Assembly: GCA_023052935.1 (NCBI GenBank)
Contig: JAJSOM010000088.1
Location: 1-64,000 of the forward strand
Reading direction: 5' to 3'
Source of the DNA: Piezodorus guildinii
Lineage: Eukaryota > Arthropoda > Insecta > Hemiptera > Pentatomidae
DNA length: 64,000 nt
The position numbers were made by a program, and so were the translations under genes. Shown one piece after another: positions 33,950-64,000 of this stretch. Within the stretch, counting starts at the first letter, position 1. Each line of letters begins with the position of its first letter. The notes under the pieces are model-generated. The model had not been told where the DNA came from and ran no database searches. It was given only the letters and a program-made list of their open reading frames with translations.

Positions 33950-34640
33950 TCTGCTACAAGAAAATAAAACTAAAAATGTCATTTACGCGGAAGTACTTTA
34001 AAATATATTCTTTTAAAAACTTCTTAATAGCAATCATAATAACAGAAATTGATGCAGACAAAGTCGCTTTAGAATACATCAAAGAAAAAGTGACATGTAC
34101 TAAATTTGGTGTGTAAAATTCCGGTCTGGGATACGCCGATGATTTGGTACTGCTAAAGGAAGACACGGAAACTAAACAACTAAATAAAGTCCGTTAATAA
34201 AAACCGGTAAAGAAATAGGACTCGAAATAAATACCGAAAAGACAAAATATATGATTTGTAGCAGAGACGGTGGCGATCATAGTGATATTGATATATCAGG
34301 GTATACTTTTGAACACGTAGAGAAATTTAAGTATTTAGGTTCAATATAACATAAAAAAAAAAAAAAAAAATCCAGGAGGAAATAAAGTCCTGGTTAAACG
34401 CGGGAAATGCGTGTTATAATTCAGTTGCAAAATTACTTAGCTTCTGTCAAAAACTTAACGGTTAGAATTTATAAAACTATTATTCTTCCGACGGTGAAAC
34501 GTGACCGCTTACTTTAAAGGACGGACAACGGCTAAAGGTTTTAGAAAATAAGGTACTAAAATATTTGGTCCGAAGAGAGATGAGGCTACTGGGGAGTATA
34601 GAAGGTTACACAACGCGGAAATATTTTTATGAATCTATAT
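33950..34640 (+). pseudogene. Non-LTR RT fragment inside the right Helitron
   Basis: Homologous to the left Helitron's fragment. Around 34,130 it reads GYADDLVLLKEDTETKQLN, then KEIGLEINTEKTKYMICS, with an A run at ~34,351-34,369 and a degraded C-terminal part (AGNACYNSVAKLLSF..., RLKVLENKVLKYF, RREMRLLGSIEGY) to ~34,640. Several stops and frame changes break it. It must have been carried by the Helitron before the two copies separated. Clade not resolved. Confidence 0.7.
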
Positions 34641-34741
34641 TATTATCTATATTGTTAAGTCATGTTTTATTTCAAGAGTCATTTTCAACTTTAATCGTTA
34701 TTACCTTGACATTTATAAATTTAAATAAATTAAAAAAATTA

Positions 34742-35612
34742 TGCACACCAAGAGCTGTGGTGGATACTGGAACCTAACACCAGTGCTCGCCCAGGCTATG
34801 ATCTATGCAGACGACATAGTACTGATTGCGGACTCCCAGGAAGCTCTCCAGACATCACTAAATGAATGGTATGAGGAACCCCGGCTAAGAGGGTTAAACA
34901 TAAATCCAGCCAAAAGTTAAATTATGTGTGTGGGAAGAGAAAATCTGGAGCCAAGGATATGATGTGTGGTGAAACACTAGAAACGACGAATGCCTACACA
35001 TATTTTGGAACAGTTATAAGCGATGATGGTAAGGTAGACCAGGACGCTCTAAATCGGGTGATGAAGGCCAATGGATTGTATTACCAGATATCCAAAACGA
35101 TTATAGGAAAACATGAAGTTAGCAGAGATGCTAAAATTAGGATTTTTAAATCTGTTTTCCTTCAATATAAGAGTACTATATGGATCTGAAAGCTGACAAC
35201 CCTTGATAAACATGCTAGCAGGATGACAGCGGCTGAGATGAGATTTCTCCGAAGAATACTTGGAAAGACCAGGAGGGACCATATAAGAAACGATAGGATT
35301 CGCGAGGATTTGGGAGTACGACCAGTGCGTCACATCCTGGAAAAGCGGCAATTGAATTGGTTTGGGCATGTCTGCCGAATGAATGATACCCGAAAGGCCA
35401 AGTGGTTTTTTGAAGCCAGACCGGAAGGAAGACGTCCTCGTGGCAGACCCTGATGTATGTATTCAGACTACATTGGGAAATTGGGTGCAGCAAGAGGACT
35501 AACCATACCAGAGATGAAAAGAATAGCTAGGGACAGAGACCAGTGGGCTCGATGGACCGAGGCGGCAACTCCACGCTTAGCGGCACACAGGAGTTAGAGG
35601 AGGAAGAAGAAG
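34742..35612 (+). mobile_element. 5'-truncated non-LTR retrotransposon with TSD and known empty site
   Basis: Insertion flanked by the 10-bp direct repeat AAAAAAATTA (34,732-34,741 and 35,613-35,622), ending in a GGAAGAAGAAG tail. The left Helitron has the uninterrupted site near 21,415 (AAAAAATTACTATTTC on minus). The content is an RT C-terminal end: AMIYADDIVLIADSQEAL (~34,796), NAYTYFGTVISDDGKVDQDA, then TAAEMRFLRRILGKTRRDHI and LNWFGHVCRMNDTRKAKWF, and RDRDQWARWTEAATPRL before a stop at ~35,597. Frames are broken by stops near 34,920, 35,189 and 35,453. This differs from the Helitron-shared RT family and from Jockey; RTE- or CR1-like is likely. Confidence 0.85.
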
Positions 35613-35950
35613 AAAAAAATTACTATTTCTTTTGATTTATTCGAGTATAATAATCAGAACTATTATTTTATGCATATTTAGGACTTTTATTAGCTGTATG
35701 CCTATATTTATAAAAGAAAGTACCACTCAATTTTCTAGTATCTAAAAAATTACTATGGTTGTGAGGCTAAAATTTTTCCTGGAAGTTCGTCTTACCGCCT
35801 AGATGTGCAATAAGGCAGGATTTGAAAATCTTCGCCCAAAAAGTGGTTCAACAACCTAAACGTAAAATTGTCTTAATCTGATATGTATCAGCAAAGGTAC
35901 AAAGATTTTATAACAAATATATTTAAGCATATTACTGTTGTTATCTGTTC

Positions 35951-36150
35951 GTTTAACGTCACTTTTATACTACTATGGTTAATCGTATGATGACTAATTT
36001 TTTCCTCGCCAAGTTTAGTTAGGGTAGAGATCTTTAACGAGTTTATGGAATCGCAAAGGCTTGGGACCACCATTTTACGTCCCCTTCGAAGGAGGTCATA
36101 ACAAAGGTTGTTTTTTACTCCCATTAAAAAATCTTAAGGGCACCTGGCTG
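35951..36150 (-). mobile_element. SINE relic inside the right Helitron
   Basis: Plus reads TTTAACGTCACTTTTATACT, then CTTTAACGAGTTTATGGAATC and GGGACCACCATTTTACGTCC to CTCCCATTAAAAAATC: the reverse complement of the SINE body, diverged. The tRNA-like head is missing. The same insertion, internally deleted, is in the left Helitron. Confidence 0.75.
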
Positions 36151-36475
36151 GTCACTACATACAGGTGACCGACCCTTTTAAGCATATTGCGTTTCATATC
36201 TGTTTCGAGGGTAGGTTCCTATGAAAATATATTCAATTGTTATTTATTTTTTAAAAATGGTTTGTGACGATTATTTTTACATATTAAGTGATTATGGGTA
36301 TAACCACTTCTACTGGTTTGCTATTGTAAATTTGATAGGAAGAAGTCAAGATCGGGCTTTAAATCATAACAAAGAGTAGCTGATAGTTGATACGTATTAT
36401 AGCCAATCTCACCATAAACGCACTAAATTAATATGAAATGCAATATTCGCGAGCAAAGCTGCTTGACACAGCTAG

Positions 36476-36641
36476 TATAATAGATTTTTTAATAAAACAC
36501 ACGTTTCTATAGAAATTCCATTTAACTAATTCTTTAATGGCTTCACTCATTTTGATCTCTTACTATATTTGAAAATTCTTTAATCGGTTTTAAAAACGGA
36601 GGTAAGTGAAAGTTTTGTGTTGCCCGCACCAGATTTTTTAA
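36476..36641 (-). mobile_element. E900 copy F, 5' part after the Helitron
   Basis: Resumes TATAATAGATTTTTTAATAA directly after CTAG of the Helitron and ends with GGAGGTAAGTGAAAG and TTGCCCGCACCAGA, the reversed 5' end of E900. Together with 32,644-33,606 it makes one complete E900 copy. Confidence 0.8.
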
Positions 36642-37002
36642 TTTAATTATTACTTACTAATAGATAAGATGAGACAATGCTGGGTCAAAAGTAATCAGTA
36701 GTAGTGTGGTCCCACCTTTGCAGTAATAGGATGTTTACATGCCTGCCCACTTAATATCCTCGTAGCCAATAACTTCCTAATCAAATTATAGAATTTTTAC
36801 ATTTTGCATGTCTGTCTCCCTTCTTTTTACCCTAACATCATTCAGTTAAGAACTGGTCTCTGTGCGGTTAGGTATACTCTCTGTCCGTTATTTTATAAAT
36901 AAATTGTTACAGTGTTATTTATTGTTAATTAATTTTACATTATTCAGTTTACTTTTGTTTTAAAATAATATTTTATAAAAAAAGTTATCTTATAGTGCTG
37001 AG
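36642..37002. other. Unassigned AT-rich stretch
   Basis: About 360 bp with no recognisable element, reading frame or RNA gene. It contains no motif repeated elsewhere in the window that I could find. Confidence 0.5.
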
Positions 37003-37131
37003 TTTGTTTATTTATTTAACGTCACTTTATGCTACTATGGCTAATCGGACGATGTTACAGTGGGAGTCCTAAATTTTGCCTGGTAACGAGTACCTGACAT
37101 TGCACAGGCTCGGGACCACCTTTTAACGTCC
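37003..37131 (-). mobile_element. Truncated SINE copy
   Basis: Plus reads GAGTTTGTTTATTTATTTAAC, GTCACTTTATGCTACTATGG and GGGACCACCTTTTAACGTCC, then stops. Compared with the copy at 18,211 it lacks the tRNA-like head and has a ~30-bp internal deletion after AATTTTGCCT. Confidence 0.75.
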
Positions 37132-39008
37132 CTTCCTTTTAAGCTTCTTAATTCCGTGTCATTTTATTATTTCTTTTCGTTTCGAAATATGTTTTAAAGA
37201 AAATGACAGGGAGTGGTAAACTTGAAGATAAAAGGCCATATTGAAATCTTTCGACATTAAGGTAAGAATTTAAAATTATGCATGATAATAATTTTGTTTT
37301 TTAGGAATGTTCGTTAACATAATTTATGATATTATTCCCTAAATGACTATTGACAATGTTAATGACTTATTTGAAATATAATCAATTAATTATATTTAAA
37401 TAATGAACAATTATGAATTATATACCACTGTTCTTTTGTGTCTAATCTGCATTATTAATTTCCTTTTAGTTATTACTAGAAAAAAACCAATTAAAAACAT
37501 AATAATGTATATTAATATAATTTATAGACCATGAAATTTTAACTGTATCATCATCATTTTTCTTTATCATATTAATAAACATATTTATTGAATATTAAAT
37601 AGATGATGCATTTGGAAATATGGTTATATAAATATTCGGGTATGTATTAAAAATTTTACATTGGAATATGAAATATTTGAACAGTTCCAAGTAGGTGAAT
37701 ATTTCTGATTATAGAAAAATTAAAAAAAAAAAACCTTAGCCAGAGCTGTGCACTGTATATATTAATTCTTATCTCAAACCCTGTTATAACTGTATATTAT
37801 TTTATATATTTAAAAATAAATACGTTATTGTTTCAATATATAGATTTAAAAAAAAAGTTATCATATTTTTTAAATAAAAGTGGTGTTGAATCTTGGCCTC
37901 CTCTATCAGCTTCCGCCAATAGTCTCAGTACTTTGCAGATTTGGCAACATTGCTAATAGCGAAATTAAGAACCAACAAAGCCAGAACTAAATGCTGTACT
38001 AGAATCTTAAAACCTATATAATATAAAAATTATACATTTTATATAAAATATTAACATATTTAGGAAAAAATATATTAATTTAAAACTTAGTTTAACTTAT
38101 TGTCTTAATATAAGTGGTGGAACTGGCAACATTGCTAATACCTAAATTAAAAGCCACCAAAGCCAGCACATTTAACTTATTACATTCATCTCAAACCTTA
38201 TTATATATTTATTTTAAATAGTTTTTCTAGCATTTTATAAATAAAAGTGTTGGATCTGAATGTTTCATTGATTGAGGTATATAAAATCGTGCGATAAAAC
38301 ATTTAAAATTCAGTACCAGATAATTTTAAATATTTCAAAACTAGCGAAATTAAGAATCCGTCAAATGTTGAACTTTTTAACTAGCATCTTAAAGCCTACT
38401 ATGTATTTATTTTAATATGTTGATTTTAAATAATTATTTTTTCATGTTAATAATATTCTCTTGATTTAAATATTTTAGTTATAAAGTTATCTTTTTTACT
38501 TAGTTAATAAATTAGGGTGATAAACGCCATGTTGAATTCAGTTCAGGTATAAATATTTTTCATTATTTCTCTTTACAAAATATACAGTGAGTGTAAAAAG
38601 TATTCGGAATTCACAACCATTCCGTAATTTACTTGCTTTTAATTTATTTTATATATGTTTTAAAGTTAACCAAATTTATTTAGAACGTGTGCAAAACGTG
38701 TCATAAATGTGAAAACAGTGGTTTATTTAAGTTTCTTAATGACTCTGTCATTTTATTATTTATTTTCGTTTCGAACTATGTTTTAAAGAAAAAGACAGGC
38801 AGTCTTAAACTTGAGGATAGGAGGCCATATTGAGATCATTCGACATAATGTTAAGAATTTAAAATTATGCATGATAATTGTTTTTATTTTTTTTAAGGTA
38901 TTTCCTTCAACATAATTTATTTTATTTCATAAATTACTGTTAAATATCTTAATGGCTATTTTTTTAAACAAAATCAATTAACTTTCAATATGAATAATTT
39001 AATATGTA
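37132..39008. repeat. Diverged direct repeats in AT-rich DNA
   Basis: Two repeat sets are visible. Segment 37,140-37,345 (TTCGTTTCGAAATATGTTTTA ... TTAAAATTATGCATGATAAT) recurs at 38,730-38,940 in the same orientation, roughly 80% alike by eye. Between them a ~200-bp unit (GGCAACATTGCTAATA, then AAATTAAGA or AAATTAAAA, and AAAGCCAG) occurs at ~37,870-38,050 and ~38,105-38,270, with a weaker third copy at ~38,340-38,520. No coding signal. These look like old tandem or transposon-derived repeats. Confidence 0.6.
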
Positions 39009-39492
39009 ATGTAAGTTTCATTCTGATTGAAATAGTATGACATGGCTTAAATGGCGATATTTTTTATTTTCTTATTTTAAAGTACCTTTAATTTTTTAGA
39101 TTTAAAACATTTGTAACATCATCTTATTGGCATTGATGAATAACGGCTAAATATGCAAGTTGAGCGAATTTGATAAACAACTAAAAGAGAAAAATGCCAA
39201 AATATTATTATAATGCATTTTTTTTTTTTTTTAACTTAAGAAAAGTAATATACATGTATAATATGTAAAATTTAACGAGAGTGAAGTGATGAACAGCCGA
39301 TAAAACTAACTGATTGCCGTAGGTAATAATATGATAGATTTTTTGATATGCTTGATAACACAGGGTTCTATTAAAATCCAATGTATATCATTCTTTAACA
39401 ACTTATTTTCGTTTCTAAATTTGTTTAAAAATTCTTAAATTGATATAAATATCAGAGGTAAGTGAAAGTTGTGTGTTGCGCGTACCAAATTT
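39009..39492 (-). mobile_element. E900 copy G (5' half, minus strand), at the satellite B boundary
   Basis: Runs from GTAAGTTTCATTCTGATTG and TGACATGGCTTAAATGGCG to AGGTAAGTGAAAGTTGTGTG and TGCGCGTACCAAATTTTTAG. The reversed 5' end of E900 therefore lies immediately before the first satellite B monomer. The 3' half of the element is missing. Confidence 0.7.
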
Positions 39493-42400
39493 TTAGCACT
39501 ATAAAGAAATTGACGTGAAAATACCAAGCCCCTATTTCATTATATACCTGAGAGTTTTCGGGTTGATCCTCTTTCTTACTTCACAATGTATAAAATGATG
39601 AGAAAATTTCCAGTTAAAATCTTGTTTTCAGTCAAAATATAGCATTTGCACTTTTTAGAACTCTTAAAAAATTAATGTGAAAACACCAAGTCCCCTATTT
39701 CACTATATCGGTGGGATTCTTTGGGTTGATCCTCTTTCGTACATCGCAATATATAAAATTATGCAACAAAATTCTATATAAAAAAGTGTTTCAGTCAGAA
39801 TTTTGCATTGCATTCTTAGCACTCTTAAAAAATTAACGTGAAAACACCAAGTCCCTATGTTACATATCTGGATTTTAGGTACCTCTTTACTGCAAAATGA
39901 AAGCAAAAATTAGAAAAGGTTTCATCAGAATTAGCATTTGATTTTAGCACTCTTAAAATGACGTGAAAACCCAAGTCCCCTATTTCACAATATCTTGGGA
40001 TTCTTTAGGTAAAACCTCTTTGGTAACTACAACATATGGAAAGATGCTAAAAAATTTCAGCTAAAAGAGTATTTTCAATCAGAATTTAGCATTGTAATTT
40101 TTAGCACTCTTGAGAAATGGACGTGAAAACCCAAGTCCCTTATTTTACTATATCTCTAGAGATTTTCGGGTTAATCCTCTTTCTTACTTCACAATGTATA
40201 AAATGAGGCAAAAAAATTCAGCAGAAATAGTGTTTCAGTCACAATTTAGCATATGCATTTTTAGTACTTTTAAGAAATATACCTGAAAACACAAAGCCCA
40301 TATTTCACAATATTTGTAGAATTTTTTGGGCTGATCCTTTTCCATACTTCACAATGTATAAAATTATGCAAAACAAATCAATCTAAAATAGTGTATTCAG
40401 TCAGAATTCAGCATTGTACATTTAGCTCTCTTAAGAAATTGACATGAAAACACCAAGTCTCTTGATTCGCTATATCAATGATATATTTGGGGTTGATACT
40501 GTTCGATATTTGACAACATATAAAATGATGCAAAAAAATTCCATGAAAAAGAGTATTTTTTGTTAAATTAAACATTTAATGTGTCAACATTTGTAAGAAA
40601 TTTACATGAAAACACCAAGTCCCATATTTCACCATATCAATAAGATTTTTGGGGTTTATACTCTTCTATAGTTGACAACATATAAAATGATGCAAAAAAA
40701 ATTCCAGCTAAGAGAGTATTTTTAGTCAAATTAAACATTTGAGGTGTCAACACTTGCAAGAAAATGAATAGAAAACACCAAGTCTCTTATTTCACCATAT
40801 ATAATAGATTTTTTAGGTTGATCCTCTTCTATAGTTGAAACATATAAAATGATGCAAAAAAATTCAGGTAAAAGAGTATTTTTAGTTAAATTAAACATTT
40901 GAGGTGTCAACATTTGTAAAAAAATTACATGAAAAACACCAAGTCCCTTATTTCACCATATCAATAGATTTTAGGTTGATCCTCTTCTATAGTTGAAAAC
41001 ATATAAAATGATGCAAAAAAATTCAGCTAAAAGAGTATTTTTAGTCAAATTAAACATTTGAGGTGTCAACATTTGTAAGAAATTACATGAAAACACCAAG
41101 TCCCTATTTCACATATCAATTAGATTTTGGGGTTGATCCTCTTCTATAGTTGAAAACATATAAAATGATGCAAAAAAATTCCAGCTAAAAGAGTATTTTT
41201 TAGTTAAATTAAACATTTGAGGTGTCAACACTTGTAAGAAATTGACATGAAAACACCAAGTCTCATATTTCACTATATCAATAAGATTTTTAGGTTATCC
41301 TCTTCTATAGTTGAAAACATATAAAATGATGCAAAAAAATTCAGTAAAAGATATTTTTAGTTAAATTAAAACATTGAGGTGTCAACATTTGTAAGAAAAT
41401 TAATGAAAACACCAAGTCCCTTATTTCACCACATATAATAAGATTTTTGGGTTATTCCTTCTATAGTTGAAACATATAAAATGATGCAAAAAAATTTCAG
41501 CTAAAAGAGTATTTTAGTTAAATTAAACATTGAGGTGTCAACACTTGAAAAAATTACATGAAAACACCAAGTCCCTTATTTCACCACATCAATAAGATTT
41601 TGGGGTTGATCTCTCTTCTATAGTTGAAACATATAAAAATGATGCAAAAAAATTCCAGCTAAAAGATATTTTTAGTAAATTAAACATTTGAGGTGTCAAC
41701 ACTTGCAAGAAATTTAATGAAAACAAACCAGTCCCTTATTTCACCACATCAATAAGATTTTGGGTTGATCTTCTTCTATAGTTGACAACATATAAAATGA
41801 TGCAAAAAATATTCCAGCTAAAAGAGTATTTTTAGTCAAATTAAACATTTGAGGTGTCAACATTGCAAGAAATTTAATGAAAACACCAAGTCCCTTATTT
41901 CACCATATCAATAAGATTTTTGTGTGTTGATCCTCTTCTATAGTTGACAACATATAAAATGATGCAAAAAATTTCAGTAAAAGAGTATTCTTAGTCAAAT
42001 TAAACATTTGAGGTGTCAACACTTGTAAGAAATTTACATGAAAACACCAAGTCCCTTATTTCACCATATCAATAAGATTTTTTGGGTTGATCCTCTTCTA
42101 TAGTTGACAACATATAAAATGATGCAAAAAAATTCCAGGTAAAAGAGTATTTTTAGTCAAATTAAACATTTGAGGTGTCAACACTTGTAAGAAATTTACA
42201 TGAAAACACCAAGTCCCTATTTAACCACATCAATAAGATTTTTGGGGTTGATCCTCTTCTATAGTTGACAACATATAAAATAATGCTAAAAAATTCCAGG
42301 TAAAAGAGTATTTTTAGTCAAATTAAACATTTTAGGTGTCAACACTTGTAAGATATTTAATGAAAACACCGAGTCCCTTATTTCACCACATTAATAAGTT

Positions 42401-42769
42401 TTTTGGGGTTGATCCTCTTCTATATTTGACAACATATAAAATAATGCAAAAATATTCCAGTAAAAGAGTATTTTTTGTTAAATTAAAAAATTTAAGTAAC
42501 ATTTAAGAAATTTTACATGAAAAAAACAATCCCCTATTTAAAAATTCAATAAGGTTTTTTGGGTTTTTATCCCCTTTATATTGAAAAAAAATAAAAAGGC
42601 AAAAAAATTTTAAGGGGAAAAGATATTTTTTTTAAATTAAACATTGAATGTCAAAACCTGGAAATTACATGAAAACACCAAAGCCCTTATTTCACCACAT
42701 CAAAAATTTTGGGGTGATCCTTTTTAATTTTAAACATAAAAAATGTGCAAAAAAAAATTCAGGTAAAAA

Positions 42770-64000
<21,231 letters not shown>

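Larger units (their letters stand above)
33607..36475 (+). mobile_element. Non-autonomous Helitron, right copy (2,869 bp)
   Basis: Starts TCTATACTAATATTATAAAG and ends GACACAGCTAG at 36,475, with a hairpin at 36,450-36,465 (CGAGCA / TGCTTG, one wobble, loop AAGC) ten bases before the CTAG end. These are canonical Helitron ends. The insertion lies between A and T of an E900 copy (GATAATAA | TATAATAG) with no target-site duplication. The uninterrupted sequence GATAATAATATAATAG is present next door at ~33,493. It carries no Rep/helicase. Inside are an RT fragment shared with the left Helitron, an 871-bp second RT fragment unique to this copy, and a SINE. Confidence 0.9.

Noticed and set aside
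33607..36475. Autonomous Helitron with Rep/helicase
   Set aside because: No Rep or helicase motif was seen in either copy; the only protein remains are non-LTR RT fragments.

Overview
The window is eukaryotic, non-genic, very AT-rich repetitive DNA, most likely from an arthropod and probably an insect. The grounds are spliceosome-era repeat types (tRNA-derived SINEs, Helitrons, Jockey-like and other non-LTR retrotransposons, a Penelope-like element) and the absence of any prokaryotic gene architecture. A hemipteran source is a guess from the flavour of the Helitron ends and RT fragments and cannot be confirmed here. I see no intact host gene, rRNA, tRNA, CRISPR array or operon. Every protein-like stretch I can recognise belongs to a broken transposable element.

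Layout. (1) 1-12,640: satellite array A, a ~99-bp monomer organised into higher-order blocks; a 2.4-kb block at 3,700-6,065 recurs at 7,105-9,500 with a constant offset of ~3,400 bp. (2) 12,641-39,494: a ~27-kb island of nested transposable elements. It holds at least six copies or fragments of an unclassified ~0.9-kb element (called E900 here; ends with ACTTTCACTTAC / GTAAGTGAAAGT), five tRNA-SINE copies or relics, two non-autonomous Helitrons in opposite orientation (20,661-22,475 minus; 33,607-36,475 plus), two head-to-head Penelope-like (PLE) copies meeting at a 69-bp-arm palindrome (26,455-26,635), and several Jockey-like fragments. (3) 39,495-64,000: satellite array B, a ~160-bp monomer that at the right end runs in a five-monomer higher-order period of ~797 bp.

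The nesting can be read directly. A ~1.0-kb Jockey fragment lies in the right PLE arm with a 13-bp target-site duplication. A 93-bp Jockey tail lies in the left arm with a ~27-bp duplication, sharing the same 3' junction. An 871-bp RT fragment lies in the right Helitron with a 10-bp duplication, and the left Helitron preserves the empty site. The right Helitron sits cleanly between A and T of an E900 copy, and the empty site is visible in the neighbouring tandem copy.

Sequence quality is uneven and matters for interpretation. A run of 627 G followed directly by 528 C (42,770-43,924), a 359-T run (61,167-61,525) and a progressively corrupted stretch between them (43,925-61,166) look like consensus or assembly failure inside satellite B. 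The outer parts of satellite A (about 1-3,100 and 9,950-12,640) show similar deletion-rich text. I found no evidence of a new biological system. The most informative points are the PLE palindrome with its paired Jockey insertions, the hammerhead-like motif in the PLE 3' region, the insertion hotspot inside E900, and the higher-order structure of both satellites.
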